From the NCBI RefSeq assembly GCF_006439025.1, contig NZ_RCYZ01000013.1:1-46336 (forward strand): a stretch of 46,336 nucleotides of DNA, in the 5' to 3' direction. Below are positions 8,524-14,996 of the stretch, one piece after another. The notes beneath the pieces were generated by a model. The model had not been told where the DNA came from. It saw only the letters and a program-made list of their open reading frames with translations, and made no database searches. Within the stretch, counting starts at the first letter, position 1, and each line of letters opens with the position of its first letter. Position numbers and translations under genes: made by a program. Source of the DNA: Hymenobacter nivis. GTDB lineage: Bacteria > Bacteroidota > Bacteroidia > Cytophagales > Hymenobacteraceae.

Positions 8524-8554
8524 CTTGCACTACTTGTAATGCTTGCAGTGCAAG
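8524..8554. promoter_or_regulatory. Inverted repeat upstream of the toxin-antitoxin pair
   Basis: Arms CTTGCACT (8524-8531) and AGTGCAAG (8547-8554) are perfect, with a 15-nt spacer. The site lies about 70 bp before the antitoxin-like gene, in a good position for an operator of that unit. It could equally be a weak transcription stop for the nuclease gene. Confidence 0.4.
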
Positions 8555-8626
8555 AACCGCGAGTTTCGGGAAACCGTTAGATTTGTTACAATGCCGCTAA
8601 GAATTGCGGGAAATGAATAAAACGCT

Positions 8627-8893
8627 ATGACTTATACAGCCTTATATCCTGCCCCCACTCGTGGTTGGGAAGCCGGGCCAGTCCGCGCCTTCGCATTAGA
8701 CCTCAGGCTTTTTATGAAGATAGCTTCCTTTGGCTTTCAAAAGCCGATGGACGTTACGCCACGCACATTTGCTACCACTTTTCTCACTTCCAAAGAGGAT
8801 GAGGAGCGCTTCATTGCCATCTGCGAGAACCCTCCTAAAGCAAACGAAGCAATGCGTAAAGGCATGAGCGAGGTAGCAGATTGGCTTAAGTAG
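8627..8893 (+). CDS. DUF1778/TacA-like antitoxin lacking an evident DNA-binding domain
   Basis: An 88-residue protein. Its C-terminal half (F-L-T-S-K-E-D-E-E-R-F-I-A-I, then E-N-P-P-K-A-N-E-A-M-R) matches the toxin-neutralising tail of DUF1778 antitoxins, where a Phe and the N-P-P-x-x-N-E motif wrap around a GNAT toxin. The first 45 residues do not read as the usual ribbon-helix-helix domain. A stop at 8618-8620 blocks upstream extension. The start may be the ATG at 8627 or the later one at 8714 (M-K-I-A-S), which would leave 59 residues. The GNAT toxin-like gene follows after 19 bp. Classical antitoxins repress their own operon through the missing domain, so regulation here must differ, or the XRE protein downstream may supply it. 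Confidence 0.7.
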   Translation: MTYTALYPAPTRGWEAGPVRAFALDLRLFMKIASFGFQKPMDVTPRTFATTFLTSKEDEERFIAICENPPKANEAMRKGMSEVADWLK

Positions 8894-8912
8894 CAGTCGA
8901 ACACACAACACG

Positions 8913-9476
8913 TTGCCTGAAGAACCAATCAAGCTTGCCGTAAAGCCGCTCGACCCAGCAATGGATCGAGCGGCTTTTGTATGTTCTGATGCTGAACTGA
9001 CAGCCTATTTCTCCGGCAATGGTTCGCAGCCCCGAACGCTAACCTTCGATCTCAAACAGCGTCTTGCCGTAACAAAGGCCCATGTGATGCTTGATGAAAA
9101 CACCAACGAAATAATCGGACTTTTCACCCTTAGCAACTTATCAATTCCAGTATCCGACCTGCCAACCGGCGGACTCCGCCGTGGTCAACACACTGATGTT
9201 GCAGCCACATTACTTGGTAGAATGGCTGTTTCTTTAGCCCGAGAAAATCAAGGCTTTGGCAAAAAGCTTGTTTACGCGGCCTTGACCAGAGCTTATCAAG
9301 CAACAGCCTTTTCGGCGTCAGCTGTTATTGTGGTTGATCCAAAACGAGAAGACTTGGTTCCGTTTTATGAGAAGTTTGAATTCACTAAAACGCTAAGCAA
9401 CACAAAGCCTTTGCGCATGTTTGTGCCAATGAAAACAGTAAGGGATGAGGTGCCGCATTCGCTATTACACGACTAA
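8913..9476 (+). CDS. GNAT-family acetyltransferase, TacT-like toxin
   Basis: A 187-residue acetyltransferase. The acetyl-CoA binding region is recognisable in L-L-G-R-M-A-V, then E-N-Q-G-F-G-K-K-L-V, the pyrophosphate-binding loop, followed by the characteristic V-P-F-Y-E-K-F-E-F near the C-terminus. TacT-type toxins acetylate the amino group of aminoacyl-tRNA and stop translation. The L-L-G-R-M/L-A-V motif and a DUF1778-like gene directly upstream are hallmarks of that group. I chose the TTG at 8913 because no ATG precedes the conserved N-terminus; the first ATG (8961) would cut into it. It is most likely co-transcribed with the gene 19 bp upstream. An ordinary small-molecule acetyltransferase is the alternative. 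Confidence 0.8.
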   Translation: MPEEPIKLAVKPLDPAMDRAAFVCSDAELTAYFSGNGSQPRTLTFDLKQRLAVTKAHVMLDENTNEIIGLFTLSNLSIPVSDLPTGGLRRGQHTDVAATLLGRMAVSLARENQGFGKKLVYAALTRAYQATAFSASAVIVVDPKREDLVPFYEKFEFTKTLSNTKPLRMFVPMKTVRDEVPHSLLHD

Positions 9477-9554
9477 GATTCCCGCGCCTGCCGCTTATCC
9501 AAGTGCCCCAGGCGCTGCAAATAGTCGTAATTGTGTCCCTATCTCAAAGATACA

Positions 9555-9872
9555 ATGCCTCTTATGGCTGAGCAAGCTGACAGCTCTCAAGTAAAGCAAC
9601 GCTTGCAGGAAGATTATCGCCTCCGTTTCCGCGAAGGACGCAAGGCGGCGGGCTTCTCTCAGGGCGCGGTTGGCCAGGCTGTGGGCATCTCCACGCAGGC
9701 CGTGGGGCAGTTCGAGCTAGGGGCCCAGCGGCTCGACCTGGAGAACTTCGTGGCCGCCTGCGACGCCATGCACCTGAACGTACGCTGGGTGCTCAAGGGC
9801 CTGGGGGAGATGTTTGAGGGCAGCCGGCCAGTCCCGTCTAAGGCAAAAGGCCGGCCAGCGCGCAAGCGATAA
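9555..9872 (+). CDS. XRE-type helix-turn-helix regulator
   Basis: About 105 residues from the ATG at 9555 (other ATGs at 9531 and 9564 are possible). The central helix-turn-helix reads R-K-A-A-G-F-S-Q-G-A-V-G-Q-A-V-G-I-S, then T-Q-A-V-G-Q-F-E-L-G, the classical phage-repressor-like pattern. A short basic C-terminal tail (K-A-K-G-R-P-A-R-K-R) follows. It would bind DNA as a dimer. It follows the GNAT gene by 78 bp on the same strand, so it could regulate the toxin-antitoxin pair or the nuclease island; this is inference. GC content is higher than that of the island genes. Confidence 0.8.
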   Translation: MPLMAEQADSSQVKQRLQEDYRLRFREGRKAAGFSQGAVGQAVGISTQAVGQFELGAQRLDLENFVAACDAMHLNVRWVLKGLGEMFEGSRPVPSKAKGRPARKR

Positions 9873-10014
9873 TAGCCCGGGCATTACCTACGTAGCATAG
9901 CAGTAGATGCACGTACCGCTGCTGCAACTATCTCATCCAAGAGTACTGTGCTTGCAGCGGGACACATATGTGTTCATGTTAAATACATATAAGTATGGGC
10001 CTTTTCTTTGCCCA

Positions 10015-10173
10015 ATGCTCACTCGCCGCCGCCACCGTTACCTTACCCGCTGGCCCCGCCGCTTGGCCTTTGCCTTGGTGGCGCTTTCGCTGCTAGCCGT
10101 CTGCTGGCACTTGTACTGCGTCCGGCAGCAGGCACAGCCGCTTGCACCCCACCCGCCTATCCAACAGGTGTAG
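10015..10173 (+). CDS. Possible small single-span membrane protein
   Basis: A 52-residue frame from the ATG at 10015 has an Arg-rich N-terminus (R-R-R-H-R-Y-L-T-R-W-P-R-R) followed by a hydrophobic stretch A-F-A-L-V-A-L-S-L-L-A-V-C-W and a Pro-rich tail. This is the pattern of a small inner-membrane protein with the basic end inside. The frame is open further upstream to 9907, but that part looks non-coding. No family is recognised. It ends 16 bp before the inverted repeat of an IS remnant, so it may be truncated. Confidence 0.35.
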   Translation: MLTRRRHRYLTRWPRRLAFALVALSLLAVCWHLYCVRQQAQPLAPHPPIQQV

Positions 10174-10189
10174 ATGCGTAGCCATAATA

Positions 10190-10435
10190 TGGGGTGGTCC
10201 AGTGAAAACGGACAGTGAGCTAAGATATGGTGGTTAGGAAGTCGCGCTCGAATTGATGCGGCGAGCAGTAGCCGAGCGCGGAGTGGCGGCGGTCGAGGTT
10301 GAAGTAGGTGTCGAGGTAGTAGGCTACAATCGGGCCTCTTCGATACTGGCAAACGCGCCGCCATGTGGCAGTAGTTCGGTTTTGAGCGTGCTCCACCCGG
10401 CCTCGGCCTGGGCATTATCGTAGGGGTTGCCCGGC
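10190..10435 (-). mobile_element. Remnant of an IS3-family element (3' end of orfB)
   Basis: The minus strand encodes the C-terminal part of an IS3 orfB transposase: N-P-Y-D-N-A-Q-A-E, then L-K-T-E-L-L and, after a frame break near 10330, L-D-R-R-H-S-A-L-G-Y-C-S-P. The outer end at 10190-10215 (starting TGGGGTGGTCC, ending GGACAG) matches the terminal inverted repeat of the IS3 element at 44679-45934. The remnant stops abruptly at 10435, exactly where the inverted repeat of another IS3 element begins. The rest of the transposase is absent, and the fragment carries its own frameshift, so it is long dead. Confidence 0.8.
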
Positions 10436-10508
10436 TGTACTCTTCCCCCAATCGGCAGCCAGTTATAGGTAGAGAAAAGCGTATTTTTCACTACCTGACA
10501 ACTGAAAC

Positions 10509-10772
10509 ATGAAAAAAGGACGATTTAGCGAAGCCCACATTGTGGCCATCCTGCAACAGCAGGCTAGCGACCAGACCGTAGCCCAGATTGTGCGTGAGTA
10601 CGGCCTGAGCGAGGCGACATTCTACGCCTGGAAAAGCAAGTATGCCGGCGCGAGCGTGGCCGAGCTAACCCGGCTCAAGCACTTGGAAGAAGAGAATCGA
10701 AAGCTCAAGCAGCTGTTCGCGGACTTGAGCTTAGAAAATCAGGCTATCAAGGAGGTGCTGCGAAAAAAGTAG
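10509..10772 (+). CDS. IS3-family transposase OrfA
   Basis: An 87-residue OrfA, the DNA-binding subunit. The N-terminal helix-turn-helix is F-S-E-A-H-I-V-A-I-L through Y-G-L-S-E-A-T-F-Y-A-W-K-S-K-Y. A leucine-zipper region follows (L-E-E-E-N-R-K-L-K-Q-L). The gene ends at an A6-G run (10763-10769) immediately before TAG, which is the normal -1 slippage site used by IS3 elements to make the OrfAB fusion. OrfA itself is intact although its orfB partner is not. Confidence 0.92.
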   Translation: MKKGRFSEAHIVAILQQQASDQTVAQIVREYGLSEATFYAWKSKYAGASVAELTRLKHLEEENRKLKQLFADLSLENQAIKEVLRKK

Positions 10773-11582
10773 CCAGCCCTGCGGCGCGACGCCAGGCAGC
10801 GCAGGGCTTCGTAAGCAAAGGGTGAAGCCAGCGGCGCGCGTGTGCACTCGTGGGGCTCTCCCGTGGCAGCTACCATCCGGTAGGACAAGGGCGCAATGAC
10901 GAGCCGGTGCAGGCGGCCCTGCGGGCGTTAACGGGGCGGCATCCGGGCTGGGGCTTCTGGAAACTGCACCACCGCTTACGCAAAAACGGCTTGTTAATCA
11001 ATCATAAACGCACGCTGCGCATTTATCGGGCGCGCCCTGAACTTACCTCGGCGCCTCAAAAAGCGCGTACCTGCCCGCGTCAAGCAGCCGTTGGTCGTAC
11101 CCGTGGCGGCCAACGTATGCTGGTCGCTCGACTTTATGAGTGACGTGCTGACGGATGGGTGACGGTTTCGGACCCTGAACGTGCTCGACGATTACAACCG
11201 CCAGTTGCTGGGCGTCGAAATCGATTTCTCCCTGCCTGCCGCCCGCGTGGTGCAAACCCTGACGCGCTTGGTCGAGTACCACGGCCGGCCCGCACAGCTG
11301 CGCACCGACAACGGACCCGAATTCATCAGCGCTCGTCTGAGCGAGTGGTGTGAGAAGCAGGGTATCACCCTGCACGGGAGTCAGCCGGGCATGCCGACGC
11401 AAAACGCTTATATCGAACGCTTCAACGGCTCGTTTCGCCGCGAATTATTTGATGCGCACCTATTCCGCTCGCTGGCGCACGTGCGCCAACTCGTGGACGA
11501 CTGGATGCTCGACTACAACACGCAACGGCCCCACCAGGCCTTGAATTTCATGACTCCACTCGAATTTAAACAAGCGGCTTAA
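10763..11582 (+). pseudogene. Broken IS3-family orfB (DDE transposase)
   Basis: The catalytic subunit is recognisable but carries at least three lesions. In the -1 frame after the A6-G slippage site there is a TGA at 10823-10825 just before the segment R-A-C-A-L-V-G-L-S-R-G-S-Y. A one-base frameshift lies near 11035, between L-R-I-Y-R and L-N-L-P-R-R. A TGA stands at 11160-11162, where related proteins have an Arg codon (CGA). The 3' part keeps R-T-D-N-G-P-E-F and the Glu in N-A-Y-I-E-R-F-N-G-S-F, so the DDE core was once complete. It cannot make a full transposase. Confidence 0.85.
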
Positions 11583-11671
11583 CCTCTGCCTACCACTGGC
11601 TTATCAAACGGGGAAGCGTACACAACTGTATGCTTCCCTGTATGATATGGCAGTAGTGAGTAGAGGTTAAG
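11578..11671. repeat. Large imperfect palindrome at the right IS end
   Basis: Two 45-nt arms, 11578-11622 and 11627-11671, are inverted copies of each other (36 of 45 positions match) around a 4-bp centre, CAAC. The left arm is the right end of the IS3 element including the orfB stop codon; the right arm is a diverged copy of the same sequence facing it. It could be the end of a second, otherwise lost, related element in opposite orientation. It would also fold into a strong hairpin and could terminate transcription from either side. Confidence 0.75.
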
Positions 11672-11691
11672 TTGCTTTAGAACCCCTCTTG

Positions 11692-12366
11692 TTATTGTAT
11701 TTGCCTCTTCAGCAACCGTTGCACCGACATAGCTAGGAATAGCTGCCCCCGCCGAGTGCGGTAACCCCCGTCATTGAGTTCCTGGGCAATCTGCTGCAAC
11801 TTATATCCCTGTGCATGCAGTAGCCCCGCAAGTCTGGTTGCTTGCTGGTTTTGCTGATTGGTACGGGCATTCTCCTGCCGAATATTTAGGCTTTTCGCGA
11901 TGGCTGCCGGGGTCATATTAGCCGGCGTGCCCAGTACGGCACCGCGCGCCTTCTTCGCGGTGAGCGCGTCTTTGGTTCGTTTGGAAATCATCTCCCGCTC
12001 GTGCTGAGCAATCACTGCAAACAGCCCTACTGTTAAAGTATTCGCGTCGGGCATATCGCAGCAAACAAAGGCCACGCCTGAATCGCGCAGCTCAAAGATG
12101 AAGCCCGCGTTCCGGCTCAACCTATCCAGCTTGGCAATCAACAACGTCGCCCCCGCCGCCCGAGCCGCCGCGATAGCCGCTAGCAGTTGGGGTCGCTGAT
12201 TCTTCTTGCCCGATTCAATCTCCACAAACTCCCCCAGCAGCTGGGCCGGGTCCGCAGCGAAGGATGCTACCGCCGCCCGCTGGGCTTCGAGCCCAAGGCC
12301 GGACTGGCCTTGGCGGGCGGTGCTCACCCGATAATAGGGGACGTAGAAAGTAGTCGTGGGCAGCAT
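11692..12366 (-). CDS. Serine recombinase (resolvase/invertase type)
   Basis: A 224-residue small serine recombinase. The catalytic Ser15 lies in Y-Y-R-V-S-T, and the arginine motif is L-I-A-K-L-D-R-L-S-R-N. Also conserved are E-I-E-S-G-K, D-A-N-T-L-T-V-G-L-F-A-V and the long E-helix segment H-E-R-E-M-I-S-K-R-T-K. The C-terminal region (about 150-224) has a putative DNA-binding helix-turn-helix. It is about 60 percent identical by eye to the divergently transcribed gene at 12495 through the catalytic domain; the C-terminal DNA-binding parts differ more. On the minus strand TACTTTTG (12390 to 12383) is a good -7 box about 17 bp before the start. Likely substrates are sites in the shared intergenic region. 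Confidence 0.92.
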   Translation of the reverse strand: MLPTTTFYVPYYRVSTARQGQSGLGLEAQRAAVASFAADPAQLLGEFVEIESGKKNQRPQLLAAIAAARAAGATLLIAKLDRLSRNAGFIFELRDSGVAFVCCDMPDANTLTVGLFAVIAQHEREMISKRTKDALTAKKARGAVLGTPANMTPAAIAKSLNIRQENARTNQQNQQATRLAGLLHAQGYKLQQIAQELNDGGYRTRRGQLFLAMSVQRLLKRQIQ

Positions 12367-12403
12367 AAAACGGGCATTGGTACAAAAGTAACCTTTATAG
12401 TGG

Positions 12404-12433
12404 CGTTTATAACGTTTATTAAACGGACGTTTA
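12404..12433. promoter_or_regulatory. CGTTTA repeats between divergent recombinase genes
   Basis: CGTTTA occurs as direct copies at 12404-12409, 12413-12418 and 12428-12433 and inverted at 12420-12425. The middle copies form the perfect palindrome CGTTTATTAAACG (12413-12425). The repeats sit between a TACTTTTG box for the minus gene (12383-12390) and TATCTTTA for the plus gene (12452-12459). This is the expected place for a recombinase crossover or regulatory site. Assignment as a res-like or operator site is inferred. Confidence 0.55.
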
Positions 12434-12494
12434 ACAAATGACTATACCCCCTATCTTTACCTAAAATCACCCCTGATGAGGAAGTCGTTCGCTT

Positions 12495-13178
12495 ATGCCC
12501 GCCTATTATGCCTACTACCGCGTCTCCACCCAAAAGCAAGGGGCCTCCGGTCTCGGCCTCGAAGCGCAGCAGGCCGCGGTGGTCAGCTTCCTCAAAGGGG
12601 GCCAGCCGCGGGGCGAGTATGTTGAAGTGGAAAGTGGCAAGAAGAATCAGCGGCCCCAACTGCTCGCCGCGATGGCCGCGGCCCGCGCCGCGGGTGGGGT
12701 GCTCCTGATTGCCAAGCTCGACCGACTGAGTAGGAATGCGAGTTTCATTCTGACGCTGCGCGACGCGGGGGTAGATTTCGTGTGCTGCGACATGCCCGAT
12801 GCCAATACCCTTACCGTGGGCCTCTTCGCCGTACTTGCCCAGCACGAGCGCGAGACGATTTCCAAACGGACCAAGGATGCGCTCGCGGCCAAGAAGGCAC
12901 GGGGTGCTCAACTAGGTACGCCGGCCAACCTCACGGCGGCGGCCCGGGAACAGAGCCTGCTCGTGCGGCGCGCCCACCTGCTACAGCACCCGGGCCTGCG
13001 GCAAACGGCGGCTTTTATCAGCTCACGCCGGGCGCAGGGGGTGAGCTTTCGCCAGCTGGCGGGGGAGTTGAATGCCCTTGGCTTTACCGCCCCGCGCGGG
13101 GGGGCCTTTAACCAGAAGCAGGTCCAGCGCTTACACGAACGGCTTCGGCTAGTGAGTAAGCCCACAGCCGCCGAGTGA
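12495..13178 (+). CDS. Serine recombinase, paralogue of the divergent neighbour
   Basis: A 227-residue small serine recombinase with Ser11 in Y-Y-R-V-S-T, V-E-S-G-K-K-N-Q-R-P-Q-L, A-K-L-D-R-L-S-R-N and H-E-R-E-T-I-S-K-R-T-K. The catalytic domain is close to that of the gene at 11692-12366, including the identical stretch D-A-N-T-L-T-V-G-L-F-A-V. Its C-terminal region (R-Q-L-A-G-E-L-N-A-L-G-F) carries a different helix-turn-helix, so the two may prefer different half-sites. The start is the only ATG before the catalytic Ser. No cargo transposase accompanies the pair. Confidence 0.92.
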   Translation: MPAYYAYYRVSTQKQGASGLGLEAQQAAVVSFLKGGQPRGEYVEVESGKKNQRPQLLAAMAAARAAGGVLLIAKLDRLSRNASFILTLRDAGVDFVCCDMPDANTLTVGLFAVLAQHERETISKRTKDALAAKKARGAQLGTPANLTAAAREQSLLVRRAHLLQHPGLRQTAAFISSRRAQGVSFRQLAGELNALGFTAPRGGAFNQKQVQRLHERLRLVSKPTAAE

Positions 13179-13310
13179 GCTCTATATAATAGAAGCAGCT
13201 AAGGCTTGTTGGACTGGTACTCGAAAGCAAAAATAGGTAGCGATGCGTTAGCTTCTCCCTACCTACCTGGCCCCCTCGTCACGAGGACTTCCTGGGATTC
13301 TTGTTGCAAG

Positions 13311-13434
13311 AGGATACTGTTGGCGAATTCGATTTTAAGCTGTTGCTTGAGGCATTAATCGCTCGAAATCTGCCTGACGCGTCTGGGCTAAAGGCACCTT
13401 GTTTAACCACGCAACGATTCGCCAACAGTATCCT
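13311..13434. mobile_element. MITE-like element with 20-bp terminal inverted repeats
   Basis: The left end AGGATACTGTTGGCGAA (13311-13327) and the right end, which reads CGATTCGCCAACAGTATCCT at 13415-13434, are inverted copies apart from one inserted base. They enclose about 85 bp with no coding potential. Size and structure fit a miniature inverted-repeat element or the two fused ends of a deleted IS. No target-site duplication is visible. It lies directly before a decapitated hydrolase fragment, which it may have broken. Confidence 0.6.
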
Positions 13435-13444
13435 TTAGAAAAAG

Positions 13445-13561
13445 AACCCCACCTACGCCGGGGCCCCGCACGGTCTGTTCAGCACCGAGAAGGATAAGCT
13501 CAACCGCGACTTGCTGAACTTCGTCACTGGCACGCAGGTATGCGGCGCCCAGAACAGCTGA
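13445..13561 (+). pseudogene. C-terminal fragment of an alpha/beta hydrolase
   Basis: A 38-codon stretch ending in TGA encodes Y-A-G-A-P-H-G-L-F-S-T, then E-K-D-K-L-N-R-D-L-L-N-F-V. That is the C-terminal end of haloperoxidase/arylesterase-type alpha/beta hydrolases, where the His in A-P-H-G is the catalytic histidine. There is no start codon and an in-frame stop at 13436-13438. The upstream 85 percent of the gene is missing, replaced by the inverted-repeat element. It is not related to the neighbouring intact hydrolase at 13670-14602. Confidence 0.7.
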
Positions 13562-13582
13562 GCGAATAACCAATGGAAACCG

Positions 13583-13615
13583 AAAGCCCCGGTCCTAATA
13601 CTGGTCCGAGGCTTT
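13583..13615. terminator. Hairpin between convergent hydrolase sequences
   Basis: Arms AAAGCCCCGGTCC (13583-13595) and GGTCCGAGGCTTT (13603-13615) pair with two mismatches around a 7-nt loop and end in T-runs on both strands. It lies between the plus-strand hydrolase fragment and the end of the minus-strand hydrolase, and looks like a bidirectional intrinsic terminator. Confidence 0.6.
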
Positions 13616-13669
13616 TGCGCGCCCGTAATGTCAAGCTGCTCCAAGCAGTTGTTCCGCTACCTAGCGGTC

Positions 13670-14602
13670 CTACTGCCTGCCTTTTCGACGCGACGACAGC
13701 AGCCAGATGCCACCCGCCACCAGCGCCAGGGCGGCCCCCACTACGGCCGCTTTGGGCAAGGCGGGCGCTGCCTGTGCTGGTTTGGCCTGGGCAATGGACG
13801 CATCAGTGAAGGGCTGGCGGCTGGTCACGGCCAGAATCAGGCGGGCGGCTTCGGCGGGCTGGTCCCACTGCGGGAAGTGGCCACAGTGCTCAAACCAATA
13901 CAGGCGCGCATCGGGGAATTTCTCCAGGGCCAGCTTCGACTGGCTCGGCAAACACACCCGGTCCTGCCGGCCCCAGCCGATGACCAGGGGCCCGGGAATA
14001 CTACCCTGGGGCGCGGGCTGCTGCATTTGGCCGTGCGCCAGCTGGTCGAGCAATTCATCAAAGGCGGGCGAGTGGGCGAACGTGTACATCTCGTCGATGG
14101 CCTGCTGCGAGTCTACGGCCCAGGGCCGGGCCGAAAACTGGGGCAGCAGCAGCGTGCGCCCCACCGCCGAACCGGCCAGGGCGGGCATCACCGGTTGCAG
14201 GGCTTTGACGAGCTTGACCGACACGTCCACCGAGTGGTAGAAAAAGGGAATCTGCCAGCCCTGCCAGAAGCCGCCCGGGTCCAGGGAAACCACTGCGCCG
14301 AGTACCCCGCCGCGCCGGGCCAACTCCAGCACCAGGCGCGCGCCCATGGAGCTGCCCACGGCATCAATCCCCAGCAGGTCGTGCTGGGTGAGAAAGCCCG
14401 TCACCGCGTCGGCCAAGGTGGCGATCGAGTTTTCGCCGGCCAGCTGGGGGGTTTCGCCGTGGCCGGGCAAGTCCACGGCCAGGACGTCGCGCTCGGCGGC
14501 CAGGGCGTCTATGATGGTGTTCCAGGACCGCCAGCTGCCGCCGATGCCGTGAACCAGTAACAGGGGGCGGCCGGTGCCGCGGCGAACGAAGTGCAGGTTC
14601 AT
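13670..14602 (-). CDS. Alpha/beta hydrolase with C-terminal membrane anchor
   Basis: A 310-residue alpha/beta hydrolase. The oxyanion motif is L-V-H-G-I-G-G-S near residue 17, the strand-turn D-L-P-G-H-G-E follows, and the nucleophile elbow is V-G-S-S-M-G-A. An acidic residue lies in G-W-G-R-Q-D-R-V, and the catalytic His is in H-C-G-H-F-P-Q-W-D-Q-P. After the enzyme domain the chain is Pro/Ala-rich (about 262-282), then has a hydrophobic helix A-V-V-G-A-A-L-A-L-V-A-G-G-I-W-L-L and a basic end R-R-K-G-R. This predicts a tail-anchored enzyme on the inner membrane with its catalytic domain inside. No signal peptide is seen. The substrate is unknown. Confidence 0.85.
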   Translation of the reverse strand: MNLHFVRRGTGRPLLLVHGIGGSWRSWNTIIDALAAERDVLAVDLPGHGETPQLAGENSIATLADAVTGFLTQHDLLGIDAVGSSMGARLVLELARRGGVLGAVVSLDPGGFWQGWQIPFFYHSVDVSVKLVKALQPVMPALAGSAVGRTLLLPQFSARPWAVDSQQAIDEMYTFAHSPAFDELLDQLAHGQMQQPAPQGSIPGPLVIGWGRQDRVCLPSQSKLALEKFPDARLYWFEHCGHFPQWDQPAEAARLILAVTSRQPFTDASIAQAKPAQAAPALPKAAVVGAALALVAGGIWLLSSRRKGRQ

Positions 14603-14996
14603 AAAACAGCAGAATAGAAGGGAAACAAGTAAGTAGCCGCCGGGCGGTAACGACCGGCCCGTCGAAACAGCGGTGCCCGGCTCCCCCTACAACGCAGAAC
14701 GGCCCCGCAGGGACGAAAGCGGCTAGTGGAAACTACTGCCTTTCCAGGACCAGCAGCTGCCCCGTCGCGTTCGTGGCCCTTCGCGTACTCCTTATAGTAC
14801 TGCCGGCTATAATCGGCTTTGACTAGCCTTTTCACCGGCTGGCCATTCCTACCCGCTCAGAGCTTCCGCCTATTCCTTTCCCGCTTGAGGTGGCCCAGCT
14901 ACGATTCAGGTTCGATTTTTAACTGTTATCGGTACTAAGTTTGCAGAATCGGGCGCTCGTTGTTCGCCGCTCGTTATACCTTATTATATAGGTCGC
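14603..14996. other. Intergenic region between hydrolase and integrase
   Basis: About 390 bp between divergent genes. It contains a candidate promoter for the tyrosine recombinase near 14936 and otherwise nothing I can support. A 78-codon minus-strand frame (14599-14835) is compositionally poor and is not called. Confidence 0.4.
14936..14943 (+). promoter_or_regulatory. Candidate -7 box for the tyrosine recombinase gene
   Basis: TAAGTTTG fits the Bacteroidota -7 consensus TAnnTTTG, with TTCG at 14911-14914 about 21 bp upstream as a weak -33 match. The start codon is about 54 bp downstream. Confidence 0.45.

Larger units (their letters stand above)
10436..11622 (+). mobile_element. Decayed IS3-family element inserted in an older IS3 remnant
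   Basis: Imperfect terminal inverted repeats of about 39 bp bound the element. The left end (10436-10474) begins TGTACTCTTCCCCC; the right end (11584-11622), read in reverse complement, begins TGTACGCTTCCCCG, and both continue similarly to ...GTAGAG and ...GCAGAG. Inside are an intact orfA and a broken orfB. The element interrupts the remnant at 10190-10435, but the other half of that target is not found on the right and no target duplication is visible. Later deletion or rearrangement of the right flank is likely. Confidence 0.8.

Noticed and set aside
8327..8530. A 67-codon minus-strand frame with a hydrophobic start
   Set aside because: Antisense to a better-looking plus-strand peptide and without context on that strand.
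10038..10451. A 137-codon minus-strand frame over the IS3 remnant
   Set aside because: It is not the frame that encodes the transposase remnant and shows no transposase motif.
14599..14835. A 78-codon minus-strand frame before the membrane-anchored hydrolase
   Set aside because: It overlaps the hydrolase start by 4 bp and is basic and low in complexity after residue 30, without a recognisable motif.
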